DNA of 64,000 nucleotides from the NCBI RefSeq assembly GCF_032397745.1, contig NZ_CP135921.1, forward strand, positions 2,976,001 through 3,040,000. The letters are read 5' to 3'. The position numbers and the translations under genes are program-made. This DNA comes from Bradyrhizobium prioriisuperbiae (GTDB taxonomy: Bacteria; Pseudomonadota; Alphaproteobacteria; Rhizobiales; Xanthobacteraceae). Of the stretch, positions 1 through 10,451 are shown in pieces. The number at the start of each line of letters is the position of its first letter. Positions within the stretch are counted from its first letter, which is position 1. Below the pieces are notes generated by a model, which saw only the letters and a list, made by a program, of their open reading frames with translations, did no database searches and was not told the DNA's origin.

Positions 1-86
1 TGCCAGAACGCAACGGGCGAACGTCACGCCATTAATAGAGAGAACGGCACCGGAACGAAGGGAGCTCGAATCGGCCGAATCACTGT

Positions 87-153
87 GGGCTCGATTCTAC
101 GTATGCTTGATCTAGCGATGAACCGTTTTCGCGGCACAAGATCAAGCGAGCCC
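87..153. repeat. Nested inverted repeat at left edge
   Basis: GCTTGATCT (105-113) is repeated inverted as AGATCAAGC (139-147), and GGGCTCG (87-93) as CGAGCCC (147-153). The right arm is continuous and the left arm carries about 11 extra bases, so a bulged hairpin is possible. No T-run follows on either strand, so this is not a clear terminator. I see no gene in positions 1-213. Confidence 0.35.
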
Positions 154-213
154 GCGGTGCGAGACGATGGACTCGCGGCGGGCAAACGTTAACGCGTTTC
201 GCGGAAGACGGCG

Positions 214-696
214 TTAGTCCTTCAACGGCAACTTCCGCGTCGTCTTCAGGCAATCGAGCACGATCGACGAGCGCACATGCGCCACGCTTTCGTGGGGCAT
301 CAGCACGTTGTTGACGATGTCGGACAGGCTCTTGAGATCGCGCAGCGCGATCTTCAGCAGATAGTCGGCGTCACCGGTGAGCGCATAGGCCTCTTGGATG
401 GCGTCCACCCGTCGCACCAAGTCGCGAAAACGTTTGGCATTGTTGGGCGAGTGGGTCGCCAGCGTGATGTGCACCACCGCGATGACGTTGAAGCCCAGCG
501 CCTCGCTGGAGAGATCGGCATGGTAGCCCTGGATGATCTTGTCCTCCTCCAGCCGGGTGCGGCGGCGGGAGCATTGCGAGGCCGACAGTCCGGCGATATC
601 GGCAAGCTCCTGGTTGGTCAGGCGGCCGTCCTCCTGCAGGGCGGCAAGGATCTTCAGATCGAAAGCATCGACCGCGGTTGCGGATGTCAAACTCAT
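214..696 (-). CDS. Lrp/AsnC family transcriptional regulator
   Basis: 160 aa, normal for the family. The N-terminus (about residues 10-60) is an AsnC-type helix-turn-helix (FDLKILAALQEDGRLTNQEL, then the recognition helix around LSASQCSRRR). The rest fits the RAM ligand-binding domain, with the usual VVHITL strand and ALTGDADYLL segment. The gene is divergent from 4-hydroxyphenylpyruvate dioxygenase with 118 bp between starts and a 15-bp palindrome in the gap, so it probably senses an amino acid or aromatic metabolite and controls that gene. The ligand is inferred, not visible. An overlapping ATG four bases upstream lies in another frame. Confidence 0.93.
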   Translation of the reverse strand: MSLTSATAVDAFDLKILAALQEDGRLTNQELADIAGLSASQCSRRRTRLEEDKIIQGYHADLSSEALGFNVIAVVHITLATHSPNNAKRFRDLVRRVDAIQEAYALTGDADYLLKIALRDLKSLSDIVNNVLMPHESVAHVRSSIVLDCLKTTRKLPLKD

Positions 697-715
697 GCAT
701 GAAATCCAGACTTAG

Positions 716-730
716 CGCACGAATCGTGCG
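716..730. promoter_or_regulatory. Candidate Lrp operator palindrome
   Basis: CGCACGAATCGTGCG is a perfect 15-bp palindrome centred on A723, between the divergent starts of the Lrp-type regulator (696) and hppD (815). A divergent regulator with a palindrome in the shared gap is a common autoregulation layout. Binding is inferred. Confidence 0.4.
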
Positions 731-814
731 TATTTTTGGGAAACCCACCTCATTATGCATGAACATTGCGCCAAAAATCAGGGATGATGCAGGAAGCAAT
801 CAGGGAGAATTTCC

Positions 815-1939
815 ATGGGTCCGTTTCCGCACGATGCGCCCCCCGCCGTCATTTCAGAGCACAATCCGATGGGCACCGACGGCTTCGAGTTCGTCGAATA
901 TGCCCATCCGGATCCCGTGCAGCTTCATGCCCTGTTCCGCCTGATGGGTTTCACGCCGGTCGCCCGGCACAAGACCAAGGCGATCACGGTCTATCGCCAG
1001 GGCGATGTCAATTATCTGGTCAACGAGCAGCCGGGCACTCACGGTCACGGTTTTGTTGCGGCGCACGGTCCCTGCGCGCCGTCGATGGCATTTCGGGTGG
1101 TCGATGCGCGTCAAGCCTATGAGCGGGCAATCTCGCTGGGCGCAGAGCCTGCTGATCTGTCGCCTGCGCAGAAGGCGCTCGACGTGCCCGCGATCAAGGG
1201 CATCGGTGGCAGCCTGCTGTATTTCGTCGATCGTTACGGCGCCAAGGGCTCTGCCTACGACCAGGAGTACGACTGGCTGGGCGCGGCGAACCCGCGGCCC
1301 GAAGGCGCCGGGCTGTTCTATCTCGATCATCTCACCCACAACGTGCATCGCGGCCGCATGGATGTGTGGACCGGCTTCTATGAGAAGCTGTTCAACTTCC
1401 GCCAGATCCGCTTCTTCGACATCGAGGGCCGGGCGTCGGGCCTGTTCTCGCGGGCGCTGACCAGCCCCGACGGCAAGATCCGGATTCCGATCAACGAGGA
1501 CGCCGGCGACTCCGGCCAGATCGAGGAGTATCTGAACATCTATCACGGCGAAGGCATCCAGCACATCGCCTGCGGGGTGAAGGATATCTATCGCACCATC
1601 GAGCAATTGCGCGCCGATGGTCTGCCGTTCATGCCGGCGCCGCCCACAACCTATTTCGAACGCATCGACGAGCGGTTGCCCAAGCATGGCGAAGACGTGC
1701 TGCGGCTGCAAAAGAACGGCATCCTGATCGATGGCGAAGGCGTGGTCGATGGCGGCCACACCAAGGTGCTGCTGCAGATCTTCTCGGCGAATGCGATCGG
1801 CCCGATCTTCTTCGAATTCATCCAGCGCAAGGGCGACGATGGTTTCGGCGAAGGCAACTTCAAGGCCTTGTTCGAATCGATCGAGGAAGACCAGATCCGC
1901 CGCGGCGTGTTGTCGGTGGAGGGGAAGAGCGCGGCTTGA
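815..1939 (+). CDS. hppD: 4-hydroxyphenylpyruvate dioxygenase
   Basis: 374 aa. Converts 4-hydroxyphenylpyruvate to homogentisate in tyrosine catabolism, using Fe(II) and O2. The protein has two glyoxalase/VOC-type halves. The Fe ligands can be assigned as His172 (LDHLTHNV), His250 (EGIQHIACGV) and Glu334 (FFEFIQRKG), and the C-terminal gate helix signature GDDGFGEGNFKALFESIE is present. The ATG at 815 follows a GGGAG ribosome-binding site. No homogentisate dioxygenase or fumarylacetoacetase gene is in the window, so the rest of the pathway lies elsewhere. Divergent from an Lrp regulator. Confidence 0.97.
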   Translation: MGPFPHDAPPAVISEHNPMGTDGFEFVEYAHPDPVQLHALFRLMGFTPVARHKTKAITVYRQGDVNYLVNEQPGTHGHGFVAAHGPCAPSMAFRVVDARQAYERAISLGAEPADLSPAQKALDVPAIKGIGGSLLYFVDRYGAKGSAYDQEYDWLGAANPRPEGAGLFYLDHLTHNVHRGRMDVWTGFYEKLFNFRQIRFFDIEGRASGLFSRALTSPDGKIRIPINEDAGDSGQIEEYLNIYHGEGIQHIACGVKDIYRTIEQLRADGLPFMPAPPTTYFERIDERLPKHGEDVLRLQKNGILIDGEGVVDGGHTKVLLQIFSANAIGPIFFEFIQRKGDDGFGEGNFKALFESIEEDQIRRGVLSVEGKSAA

Positions 1940-1955
1940 GGCGTCGCGAGGCCCA

Positions 1956-2035
1956 TAGCCCGCATGAGCAACGCGATATGCGGGACCCCGATTGAGATCG
2001 TTCCCGGATGCCGCGCTTCGCGCTCATCCAGGCTA
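1956..2035. repeat. REP-like palindromic intergenic element
   Basis: An 80-bp element in the convergent gap after hppD. CCCGCAT (1959-1965) pairs with ATGCGGG (1978-1984), and CCCGGATG (2003-2010) pairs with CATCCAGG (2025-2032). The outer ends TAGCCCGCATGAGC and GCTCATCCAGGCTA are near-perfect inverted copies. From memory, units with this TAGCCCG-CAT/CATCCGGGCTA pattern are abundant in Bradyrhizobiaceae intergenic regions. Confidence 0.6.
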
Positions 2036-2051
2036 CGGACGTCTCGCAACG

Positions 2052-2654
2052 TCACAGCTTCCGAAAGATCACGCTCAAATTATTCGCTGGCATTGCGACA
2101 ACCTCCGGCGGTGAAAAGCCGTTTATTGCCGCCAGCGCGGCGACATCCTCCAGCACCCGCAAGCCCCACGCTGGATTACGGCTGCGCAGGCTCTGATCGA
2201 AGGCCTCGTTGCTGGGCGCGGTCGGCACGTCACTGCGACGATACGGGCCATAGAGATAGAGCGGGCCGCCGGTCGGTAGGATCGTGGCGGCGGCGCGTAT
2301 CAGCCCTTCGGTTGAGCGCCAGGGCGAGATGTGGATCATGTTGATGCAGATGACGGCAGCTGCACTCTTGACCGGCCAGCTTGTTTCAGCGGCATCGAGC
2401 TGCAGTGGTCGTTCGATATTGTCCAGGCCAGCCTTAGCAACCCATGCCGCAATGCTGCGCAGCGCGGCGGCGTCGGGATCGGACGGCTGAAACGTCAGGT
2501 TCGGCAAGTGTTGGGCGAAGTGCGCCACATGCTCGCCGCTGCCACTGGCGATTTCGAGCACCGTGCCGCGTTCAGGCAGCACCGTGCGCAGCACATCAAG
2601 GATCGGGTCGCGATTGCGGAGTGTCGCTGATGCAAAAAGGCGGTCATCTGTCAT
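2052..2654 (-). CDS. DUF938 class I SAM-dependent methyltransferase
   Basis: 200 aa from the ATG at 2654. A longer frame begins with TTG at 2663, but the ATG is preferred and has GGCGG upstream. The SAM-binding motif I is VLEIASGSGEHVAHFAQHLP (about residues 32-51), followed by FQPSDPDA, and a motif IV-like stretch VICINMIHISPW. These are typical of the DUF938 family. The substrate is unknown. Convergent with hppD and downstream of, but not clearly linked to, the coxSLM-type operon. Confidence 0.85.
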   Translation of the reverse strand: MTDDRLFASATLRNRDPILDVLRTVLPERGTVLEIASGSGEHVAHFAQHLPNLTFQPSDPDAAALRSIAAWVAKAGLDNIERPLQLDAAETSWPVKSAAAVICINMIHISPWRSTEGLIRAAATILPTGGPLYLYGPYRRSDVPTAPSNEAFDQSLRSRNPAWGLRVLEDVAALAAINGFSPPEVVAMPANNLSVIFRKL

Positions 2655-2695
2655 GACCGCCAATCTGCAATTCCAGAAGTCGGAAGTCGAGGGGG

Positions 2696-3496
2696 CTATC
2701 CCGCCTCCGCCACCGCCCGCTGAGCCATCACCCTGATCAAATTGGCGCGATAGGTCGCGCTTCCGTGGAAGTCGTCCATCAGTCCGCTGGCCGATATTGC
2801 TACGTTGTCGATGGCGGCTGCCGACCAGTTCGCTTTCAAAGCGGCTTCGATCGCTGGCACTCGCATCACGCCCTCCTGCGATGCGCCGGTGGCCGCGACA
2901 CGGACATCGCCGGCCTTGGTTTTCGCAACGAACACGCCGGTGAGCGCGAAGCGCGACGCCGGGTGGCGGAACTTGGAGTAGGCCGCCTTGGCCGGAATCG
3001 GGAAGGTTACGGCGGTGATGATCTCGCCGTCCTCGAGGGCCGTGGTGAACAGGCCCTTGAAGAAGTCGTCAGCCTTGATGCTGCGCTTGTTGGTCTTGAC
3101 CGTGGCGTCGAGCGCCACCAGCGCGGCAGGGAAATCCGCGGCCGGATCGTTGTTGGCGATCGAGCCGCCGATGGTGCCGCGGTAACGCACCGCCGGGTCG
3201 CCGAGCACCGAAGTGAGGTGCGCGATGGCCGGGATGGTCTTGCTGACCGTCGCATCGGTCATGATGTCGTAATAGGTGGTGGCGGCCTTGATGGTCAGGG
3301 TGTCGGCTGACGCCTCGACACCGACCAGATCCTTGATCCGCGCCAGGTCGATGACGTCGGACGGGGCAGCGAGCCGTTGTTTCATCACCGGCAGCAGGGT
3401 CTGGCCGCCGGCGAGATACTTTGCGTCGCTGCCCTTGCCGAACAGCGCCACGGCTTCGTCGATACTGGAGGCGCGATGATATGTGGTCTCGTACAT
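2696..3496 (-). CDS. coxM: Molybdenum hydroxylase FAD-binding medium subunit (CoxM-like)
   Basis: 266 aa. The medium, FAD-carrying subunit of a xanthine dehydrogenase/CO dehydrogenase family enzyme. FAD contacts are visible as AGGQTLLPVMKQRL (about 30-43) and TIGGSIANNDPAADFPAA (about 107-125), and the CO dehydrogenase flavoprotein C-terminal domain follows. It is the last gene of a leftward S-L-M operon, 11 bp after coxL, with a GGAGC ribosome-binding site. Electrons would pass from the Mo site through the 2Fe-2S clusters to this FAD. Confidence 0.93.
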   Translation of the reverse strand: MYETTYHRASSIDEAVALFGKGSDAKYLAGGQTLLPVMKQRLAAPSDVIDLARIKDLVGVEASADTLTIKAATTYYDIMTDATVSKTIPAIAHLTSVLGDPAVRYRGTIGGSIANNDPAADFPAALVALDATVKTNKRSIKADDFFKGLFTTALEDGEIITAVTFPIPAKAAYSKFRHPASRFALTGVFVAKTKAGDVRVAATGASQEGVMRVPAIEAALKANWSAAAIDNVAISASGLMDDFHGSATYRANLIRVMAQRAVAEAG

Positions 3497-3507
3497 GATC
3501 GTGCTCC

Positions 3508-5862
3508 TTACTCTGCGGCCTGTTGCTGATGAACGGCGTGCCAGACCCGGTCGGGCGTGGCCGGCATCTCCAGCGCGTTATTGCCGATGGCGTCGGTGAT
3601 GGCGTTGATGACGGCGGCGGATGAGCCGATCGCGCCGGCCTCGCCGCAGCCCTTGATGCCGAGCGGATTGCCCGGACATAGCGTGGTGGTGTGCGACAGA
3701 TTGAACGACGGCAGATCGTCGGCGCGCGGCATCGAATAGTCCATGAATGACGCGGTCAGCAGCTGGCCGCTCTTGTCATAGACGACGCCCTCCAGCAGGG
3801 CCTGGCCGATGCCCTGGGCCAAACCGCCATGAACCTGGCCTTCGACGATCATCGGATTGATCAGGCGTCCGAAATCGTCGGCGGCGACGAAGTTGATGAA
3901 GCTGGTCTTGCCGGTGCCGGGATCGACCTCGAGTTCGCAGATATAGGCGCCCGCCGGGAACGTGAAGTTGGTCGGGTCGTAGAAGGCGCCTTCCTTCAGG
4001 CCGGGCTCCATGCCGTCAGGCAGGTTGTGGGCGGTGTAGGCGGCCAGCGCCACCATCGGCAGTGCCAGCGCCTTGTCGGTGCCCGCGATCTTGAACTGGC
4101 CCTCTTCGATGACGATGTCGTCCTCGGATGCTTCCAGCTGATGCGCCGCGATCTTTTTGGCCTTGGCTTCGACCTTCTCCATCGCCTTCACGATCGCCGA
4201 GAGACCGACTGCACCGGAGCGCGAGCCGTAGGTGCCCATGCCGAATTGCACCTTGTCGGTGTCGCCGTGGATGATCGAGACCTGGCTGATCGGGATGCCG
4301 AGACGGTCGGCGACGACTTGGGCGAAGGTGGTCTCGTGGCCCTGGCCGTGGCTGTGCGATCCGGTCAGGATTTCGATGGTGCCGACCGGATTGACCCGCA
4401 CCTCGGCGGATTCCCACAGGCCGACACCGGCGCCGAGACTGCCGACCGCCTTCGACGGGGCGATGCCGCAGGCTTCGATGTAGCAGGAGAGGCCGATGCC
4501 GCGCAGCTTGCCGTCCTGCTTGGCTTTGGCCTTGCGTGCGGGGAAGCCGGCATAATCGATTGCCTTCATGGCGGCGTCGAGGGAGGCGTTAAAGTCGCCG
4601 ATGTCATAAGCCATGATGACGGGCGTCTGGTGCGGGAACTGGGTGATGAAGTTCTTGCGCCGTAACTCGGCCGGATCGACCTTCAGCTGGCGCGCGGCGG
4701 TTTCCATCAGCCGTTCGACCACGAAGCTCGCCTCGGGACGGCCTGCGCCGCGATAGGCGTCGACCGGAACGGTGTTGGTGTAGACGCTGATCACTTCCGC
4801 CGAGATATTCGGGATATTGTATTGGCCCGACAGCAGCGTTGCATACAGATATGTCGGGACCGAGGACGAGAACAGCGACATGTAAGCGCCGAGATTGGCG
4901 TAAGTCTTCACCCGCAGTCCGGTGATCTTGTTGTCCTTGTCGAACGCCATTTCCGCTTTGGTCAGATGGTCGCGGCCGTGGGCATCGGTCAGGAACGCTT
5001 CGGTGCGATCGCCGGTCCATTTCACCGGGCGTCCGACGCGCTTCGAGGCCCAAAGCGCCACCATCTCTTCGGGATAGATGAAGATCTTGGAGCCGAACCC
5101 GCCGCCCACATCAGGGGCAATGACGCGCAGCTTGTGTTCGGGGGCGATGTTGTAAAAGGCCGAGAGCACGAGACGCGCGACGTGCGGGTTCTGCGACGTC
5201 GTATAGAGAGTGTAGTGCTCCTCAGCCGCGTCGTATTCGGCCACGGCCGCGCGCGGCTCCATCGCGTTGGGCACCAGGCGGTTGTTGAGGATGTCCATCG
5301 CCACGACGTTTGCCGCGTTTTTGAAGGCCTCGTTGGTCGCGGCCTCCTCGCCGATATGCCAGTCATAGATTTCGTTGCCGGGCGCTTCGGGATGAAGCTG
5401 CGGCGCGCCGGGGGCGATTGCGGCGCGAATGTCAGCTGCCGCGGGCAATTCCTCATAGGTCACGGCCACGGCTTCGGCGCCGTCACGGGCCTGATTGCGA
5501 GTTTCCCCGATCACCACAGCCACCGCCTGGCCGACAAAACGCACGGTTTCCGGTGCCATCGCCGGCCATGCGCCCATTTTCATCGGCGATCCGTCCTTGG
5601 AGTGGATCATCCAGCCGCAAATCAGGTTGCCGACCTTGTCGTCGACCAGTTGCTGCCCGGTCAGCACCGCCACCACGCCGGGCTTGTTCAGGGCCTCGGA
5701 TGGATCGATGCTTTTGACCTTCGCGTGGGCGTGCGGGCTGCGCACGAAATGGGCGTAAGTCATGCCCAGCAGCCGGACATCGTCGACATATTTGCCCTTG
5801 CCGGTGATGAATCGCTTGTCTTCCTTGCGCGCGACTCGTGCGCCAATGCCCTCAACGCTCAT
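3508..5862 (-). CDS. coxL: Molybdenum hydroxylase large subunit (form II CoxL-like)
   Basis: 784 aa, the usual length. This is the molybdopterin-cytosine-dinucleotide catalytic subunit. The active-site loop reads AYRGAGR (about residues 369-375), the form-II signature, and not the AYRCSFR of true form-I CO dehydrogenase. CO oxidation is therefore doubtful and another aldehyde, purine or aromatic substrate is equally possible. Other family motifs are [31 protein letters not shown] and GCGEAGAIG near the C-terminus with the catalytic Glu. Gene order S-L-M also matches form II. The locus has no obvious maturation genes (coxDEF), at least inside this window. Confidence 0.93.
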   Translation of the reverse strand: MSVEGIGARVARKEDKRFITGKGKYVDDVRLLGMTYAHFVRSPHAHAKVKSIDPSEALNKPGVVAVLTGQQLVDDKVGNLICGWMIHSKDGSPMKMGAWPAMAPETVRFVGQAVAVVIGETRNQARDGAEAVAVTYEELPAAADIRAAIAPGAPQLHPEAPGNEIYDWHIGEEAATNEAFKNAANVVAMDILNNRLVPNAMEPRAAVAEYDAAEEHYTLYTTSQNPHVARLVLSAFYNIAPEHKLRVIAPDVGGGFGSKIFIYPEEMVALWASKRVGRPVKWTGDRTEAFLTDAHGRDHLTKAEMAFDKDNKITGLRVKTYANLGAYMSLFSSSVPTYLYATLLSGQYNIPNISAEVISVYTNTVPVDAYRGAGRPEASFVVERLMETAARQLKVDPAELRRKNFITQFPHQTPVIMAYDIGDFNASLDAAMKAIDYAGFPARKAKAKQDGKLRGIGLSCYIEACGIAPSKAVGSLGAGVGLWESAEVRVNPVGTIEILTGSHSHGQGHETTFAQVVADRLGIPISQVSIIHGDTDKVQFGMGTYGSRSGAVGLSAIVKAMEKVEAKAKKIAAHQLEASEDDIVIEEGQFKIAGTDKALALPMVALAAYTAHNLPDGMEPGLKEGAFYDPTNFTFPAGAYICELEVDPGTGKTSFINFVAADDFGRLINPMIVEGQVHGGLAQGIGQALLEGVVYDKSGQLLTASFMDYSMPRADDLPSFNLSHTTTLCPGNPLGIKGCGEAGAIGSSAAVINAITDAIGNNALEMPATPDRVWHAVHQQQAAE

Positions 5863-5955
5863 GCCATCTCTCCCTATCGGGCTGCCTGCCGCGCGAAAAT
5901 CGGAATGGTCGCGGCGGCTGCCGCTTGTGATCGATCTTGAAATACGCGCCCCGGA

Positions 5956-6447
<492 letters not shown>

Positions 6448-6715
6448 TCCTCCCTGACTGTATTTTTCATTATTCTAATTAAGAACGCGGGCTCCCGGCT
6501 TTGCAACCTCGATTTTTGTCGAACGTCGTCTTGCGCAACAACCCGCTACTACAGGGCGAATGGCCGGCTGGCCGTCCACGGATTGGACTGGCGCGGCCAT
6601 GAGATATGACAAACACGCGTGCGGGTACGCGGCGTCCGGGCTTGCTGCCGCCATGGGGCGATGCAAAATGGTCGCAGCCCAACACACAATATTCCACGGG
6701 AAGGACAGTTCCGGC

Positions 6716-7432
6716 GTGATCAACAAGCAGTTAGACGACATCAGGGAGGCAGTGGCCGACATCCGCGACGGCGCGGTGGTGCTGGTGCCCGGTTTCGGGG
6801 CGGTCGGCATCGCCGATCACCTGCTCGAGGCGCTGTGCGACCAGGGCGCACGCGATCTCACCATCGTGGCCAACAATTCGGGCAACGACGAGCATGGCCT
6901 GGCGCGGCTGATCAACCTGGGGCGGATCAGCAAGGTGATCTGCTCCTACCCGCGCTCGGGCGATTACAGCGCCTTCCTCAACGCCTATCGGGCCAAGACC
7001 CTCGAGCTCGAACTGGTGCCCCAGGGCACCATCAGCGAGCGGATGCGCTGCGCTGCAGCAGGGCTGGGCGGGTTCTTTTCACCGGTATCCGCCGGCACCA
7101 AGCTCGCCGAAGGCAAGGAGACCCGCGAAATCGACGGCCGCCTGCATGTGTTCGAGAAGCCGCTGCGCGGCGATGTCGCACTGGTGAAGGCAGCGCGGGC
7201 CGACCGCTGGGGCAATCTGACCTACCGGAAGTCGTCACGGAATTTCAACCCGATCTGCGCCATGGCGGCGGATCTCACCATTGTGGAGACCGAAACGATG
7301 GTCGAGCTGGGCAGCCTCGATCCGGAGGCCGTGGTGACGCCGGGCATTTTCGTCAATCGTATTGTCGAGGTCGGCCGCCTGCCGCCGAAGAACCATCCGC
7401 TGTATGCCAAGATGCTGGGAGCCGCCGCATGA
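6716..7432 (+). CDS. 3-oxoacid CoA-transferase subunit A
   Basis: 238 aa from a GTG at 6716, which has GGGAAGG about 10 bases upstream and gives the family's usual start (MINKQLDDIREAVADI). An in-frame extension to 6560 is open but unlike the family. Typical motifs are DGAVVLVPGFGAVGIADHLLEAL and the GTISERMRCAAAGLGGFF segment (PcaI/ScoA type). Transfers CoA between a succinyl-type donor and a 3-oxo acid, most likely 3-oxoadipate or acetoacetate. Subunit B follows with an ATGA overlap. Whether it serves tyrosine breakdown (acetoacetate) or an aromatic pathway cannot be told from the sequence. Confidence 0.92.
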   Translation: MINKQLDDIREAVADIRDGAVVLVPGFGAVGIADHLLEALCDQGARDLTIVANNSGNDEHGLARLINLGRISKVICSYPRSGDYSAFLNAYRAKTLELELVPQGTISERMRCAAAGLGGFFSPVSAGTKLAEGKETREIDGRLHVFEKPLRGDVALVKAARADRWGNLTYRKSSRNFNPICAMAADLTIVETETMVELGSLDPEAVVTPGIFVNRIVEVGRLPPKNHPLYAKMLGAAA

Positions 7433-8139
7433 CACCGTTGACCCGCCACCAGATGGCCTGGCGCGCCGCGCAGGACTTGCCGGAAGGCGCCTATGCCAAT
7501 CTCGGTATCGGCATCCCGACCCTGACGGCGAGCTATGTGCCGCCGGACCGTGAAGTGATCTTCCACAGCGAGAACGGCGTGCTCGGTCTGGGGCCTTCGC
7601 CAAAACCCGGCGAGGAAGATGAAGAGCTGATCGACGCTGGCAAGAACTTCACGACCCTGATTACGGGCGGATGTTATGTCCACCACGCCGATGCCTTCCT
7701 GATGATCCGGGGCGGCCATCTCGATGTCAGCCTGCTTGGTGCCTTCGAAGTGTCGGGCAAGGGCGACCTCGCCAACTGGACCACGGAAGACCCGGATTTT
7801 CCGCCCGGAGTGGGTGGCGCCATGGACCTCGCGGTCGGCGCGCGCGCAATCCGCGTGCTGATGGAGCACACCAGCAAGAAGGGTGAGCCGCGCATCAAGC
7901 ACCAGTGCTCGCTGCCGCTGACCGCGGCTGGCGTGGTCAAGCGCATCTACACCAATCTGGCTGTCATCGATGTCACCCCCGAGGGCCTGGTGGTGCGTGA
8001 GATGGTGCCCGGGATGGATCTGGAGCGGTTGCAGGCCCTGACCGAGCCGAAACTGACGCTGGCGGCCGACTGGCGGGAGATTCGTGCGCCTGCCATCAGT
8101 GTGCCGTCCAAGGCCAAGGCGTCTGAACAGGCGGCGTAA
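7429..8139 (+). CDS. 3-oxoacid CoA-transferase subunit B
   Basis: 236 aa, starting at the ATG overlapping the subunit A stop (ATGA). The same frame is open far upstream, but only this part resembles the family. The catalytic glutamate sits in HSENGVLGLGP (about residues 47-57). YANLGIGIPTL near the N-terminus and MVPGMDLERLQALTEPKL at the C-terminus are typical of PcaJ/ScoB. Together with subunit A it forms the CoA-transferase. Translational coupling suggests equal expression. Confidence 0.93.
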   Translation: MTPLTRHQMAWRAAQDLPEGAYANLGIGIPTLTASYVPPDREVIFHSENGVLGLGPSPKPGEEDEELIDAGKNFTTLITGGCYVHHADAFLMIRGGHLDVSLLGAFEVSGKGDLANWTTEDPDFPPGVGGAMDLAVGARAIRVLMEHTSKKGEPRIKHQCSLPLTAAGVVKRIYTNLAVIDVTPEGLVVREMVPGMDLERLQALTEPKLTLAADWREIRAPAISVPSKAKASEQAA

Positions 8140-8277
8140 GGTCACGCCTCCCGATGAATCGCTACAACGGAAGGTAGCGGTTTACGCCCTCTTATCCATT
8201 TTGCCTTAAGTTTGAAGGAAGTGGCCGGGACACACCCGGCCGTTTTCGCGTGGCAATCGGGTTGGGGTGGTTCGCAA

Positions 8278-10335
8278 ATGGGCTGGTTCAGAAGAGCCGC
8301 AGGGCAAAAGCAGCAGAAGCAGAAGAAATCTGGTTTTCTGTCCAACATCAGGTTTCGCGCCAAGATCATGCTGGGCTTCCTCACGGTGCTCGGCCTCTCC
8401 GCCCTCAGCATGGGGGTCGCCTATTTCGGGTTCGAGCGGATCTCGCAGGGCGTCAGCTCCTATCATGACATTGTCGGGGAAACCGACGCCGCCCGCGATA
8501 TCGATCGCGCGCTGGTCGAGTATCAGCTGCTCGCACGTTATTACGCGCTGACCGGATATGCCGCCGACGAGGCGGCCGCCCGCGCTGCCGAAGCCGATCT
8601 TCGCAAGGCGATCCGGCGCGCCGAGACGGTTGCGACCCAGGACCGCTGGCAGCAGATCGCCACCCTGTCCGGAAAATTCGTCGACTTCACCAAGCTGTTC
8701 GCCCAGGTGGTCGAGATCAAGTCCGAGAACGCCGGGATCGCCTCCAACCAGTTGCTGCGGTTGGGTAACTTCTTCCGTTACCGCCTCGAAGACCTCGCCG
8801 ATACCGCGGCGCTCGCCGGCCAGACCTCGTTCCAGTCGAGCGTCAAGGAGATGGCGATGCAGTCCGCCGCCGTCACCGCCAACGTCGGCAACTTCATCGT
8901 CAAGCCGGACCAGGCTGTCGCCAACAGCGCGACCGCACGCATTCATCTCTTGAAGAACAGCTTCGCTTCGCTGACCTCGAGCGACGACAAGCTGACCGCC
9001 AAGATCAAGGAGATCTCCGATCAGCTCGGCGGCTACCAGGAGTCGTTCACGAAGTTCGTGCAGAACGCCGCCAAGGTCGATGAGCTGACCGCCAAGATGA
9101 CCGATGCCGCCACCGCGATCACCAAGGACGGCAAGGCGATCAAGGACGGCCTGCTGGTGCAACAGCAGCGCATCTCCGACGAGTCGGCTGCGGTCGCGCG
9201 CGACACCCGGAATTTCGTGACGCTGCTCGGCATCGGCGGCCTGGTGCTCGGCACGCTGCTGGCCTGGATGCTCGGTCAGGGCATTTCCCGGCCGATGATC
9301 GGGATGTGCAAGGCCATGCGCGAGCTCGCTAGCGGCAATTTCGACGTCGTGCTGCCCGGCCTCGGCCGCAAGGACGAGATCGGCGAAATGGCAAGCGCCG
9401 TGGAAGAGTTCAAGGTGCAGGCGGTGGCGAAAGCCGAGCGTGAGGCAGCGGAGCGTGAAGCCGAAAACAAGGCGACAGGCGATGCGCGCCGCAACGAGCT
9501 GCATCGGTTCGCCGACAGCTTCGAGGCCGCGGTCGGTGGCATCGTCTCGAACGTGTCATCGTCGGCTGGCCAGCTGGAAAGCGCGGCTGCGACACTGACA
9601 CGGACGGTCGATACCACCAAGGAACTGTCCGGCCGCGTGGCCGGTGCTTCGGAGGAAGCCTCCTCCAATGTCCAGTCGGTTGCCTCGGCGACCGAAGAGC
9701 TCTCCGCGTCGGTGGACGAGATCGGGCGGCAGGTGCAGGAATCCAGCCGCATTGCTGCAGCGGCGGTGACCCAGGCCGAACAGACCGACGCGCGGATCGC
9801 AAAGCTGTCGCGTGCGGCTCAGCAGATCGGCGATGTCGTGAAGCTGATCACCGCGATCGCAGAACAGACCAACCTGCTGGCGCTCAACGCCACCATCGAA
9901 GCTGCGCGAGCCGGCGAAGCCGGACGCGGCTTTGCTGTGGTCGCGTCGGAAGTGAAGTCGCTGGCGAGCCAGACGGCGAAGGCGACGGACGAAATCTCTT
10001 CGCACATCACCGGCATGCAAGTCGCGACCCAGGAGTCGGTCGCCGCGATCAAGGAAATCGGCCAGACCATTGGCCAGATTTCGCGGATCGCCGGGACCAT
10101 CGCGACCGCGGTGGAGCAGCAGAGCTCGGCCACCCAGGAAATCGCCCGCAACGTGCAGAGCGTTGCGCATGGCACCCAGGAAGTCGCAGGCAGTATCACC
10201 GAGGTCAATCGCGGTGCCAGCGAGACCGGTGCTGCGTCGGGCGAAGTCCTGAACTCGGCACAAACACTGTCAGTCGAGAGCGCGCGGCTTCGCCAGGAGC
10301 TCGATCGCTTCATGTCCACGATCCGGGCGGCCTGA
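8278..10335 (+). CDS. Methyl-accepting chemotaxis protein
   Basis: 685 aa from the ATG at 8278. A TTG at 8212 extends the frame but adds nothing family-like. A basic N-terminal tail (KQQKQKKSG) precedes TM1 (about 35-55). An all-helical periplasmic sensor of about 260 residues follows, perhaps of the helical bimodular type. TM2 is around [20 protein letters not shown], then a HAMP domain and a cytoplasmic signalling hairpin whose tip reads [19 protein letters not shown]. Signals to CheA/CheW. The ligand is unknown. Monocistronic, with a strong terminator directly after it. Confidence 0.95.
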   Translation: MGWFRRAAGQKQQKQKKSGFLSNIRFRAKIMLGFLTVLGLSALSMGVAYFGFERISQGVSSYHDIVGETDAARDIDRALVEYQLLARYYALTGYAADEAAARAAEADLRKAIRRAETVATQDRWQQIATLSGKFVDFTKLFAQVVEIKSENAGIASNQLLRLGNFFRYRLEDLADTAALAGQTSFQSSVKEMAMQSAAVTANVGNFIVKPDQAVANSATARIHLLKNSFASLTSSDDKLTAKIKEISDQLGGYQESFTKFVQNAAKVDELTAKMTDAATAITKDGKAIKDGLLVQQQRISDESAAVARDTRNFVTLLGIGGLVLGTLLAWMLGQGISRPMIGMCKAMRELASGNFDVVLPGLGRKDEIGEMASAVEEFKVQAVAKAEREAAEREAENKATGDARRNELHRFADSFEAAVGGIVSNVSSSAGQLESAAATLTRTVDTTKELSGRVAGASEEASSNVQSVASATEELSASVDEIGRQVQESSRIAAAAVTQAEQTDARIAKLSRAAQQIGDVVKLITAIAEQTNLLALNATIEAARAGEAGRGFAVVASEVKSLASQTAKATDEISSHITGMQVATQESVAAIKEIGQTIGQISRIAGTIATAVEQQSSATQEIARNVQSVAHGTQEVAGSITEVNRGASETGAASGEVLNSAQTLSVESARLRQELDRFMSTIRAA

Positions 10336-10359
10336 TCGTCCAACTACAATTCTCGCAAC

Positions 10360-10397
10360 ACGCCCTCGGGTCAAAAGCCCGGGGGCGTTTTGTTTTT
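10360..10397 (+). terminator. Rho-independent terminator after the chemoreceptor
   Basis: An 11-bp stem, ACGCCCTCGGG (10360-10370) with CCCGGGGGCGT (10378-10388) and one G-U pair. The loop is 7 nt and is followed by TTTTGTTTTT. It lies 24 bp after the MCP stop and isolates that gene from the MFS-otsB unit. Confidence 0.88.
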
Positions 10398-10426
10398 GAG
10401 CGGCTGCGGAACCGCTCCTTTCGGCG

Positions 10427-10451
10427 GGAACCCTGCGGTCGCGCGGACGTT
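10427..10451 (+). promoter_or_regulatory. Sigma-EcfG-type promoter for MFS-otsB
   Basis: GGAAC (10427-10431), 16 bp, CGTT (10448-10451). This matches the alphaproteobacterial general-stress-response consensus GGAAC-N16/17-CGTT. Transcription would start near 10460, about 115 bp before the MFS ATG. The same motif precedes otsA and prkA in this window. Confidence 0.6.

Noticed and set aside
3508..5862. Calling the large subunit a true aerobic CO dehydrogenase
   Set aside because: The active-site loop is AYRGAGR (form II), not AYRCSFR (form I).
6560..6715. An N-terminal extension of CoA-transferase subunit A
   Set aside because: The extra 52 residues do not resemble the family, and the GTG at 6716 has a good ribosome-binding site and the expected start sequence.
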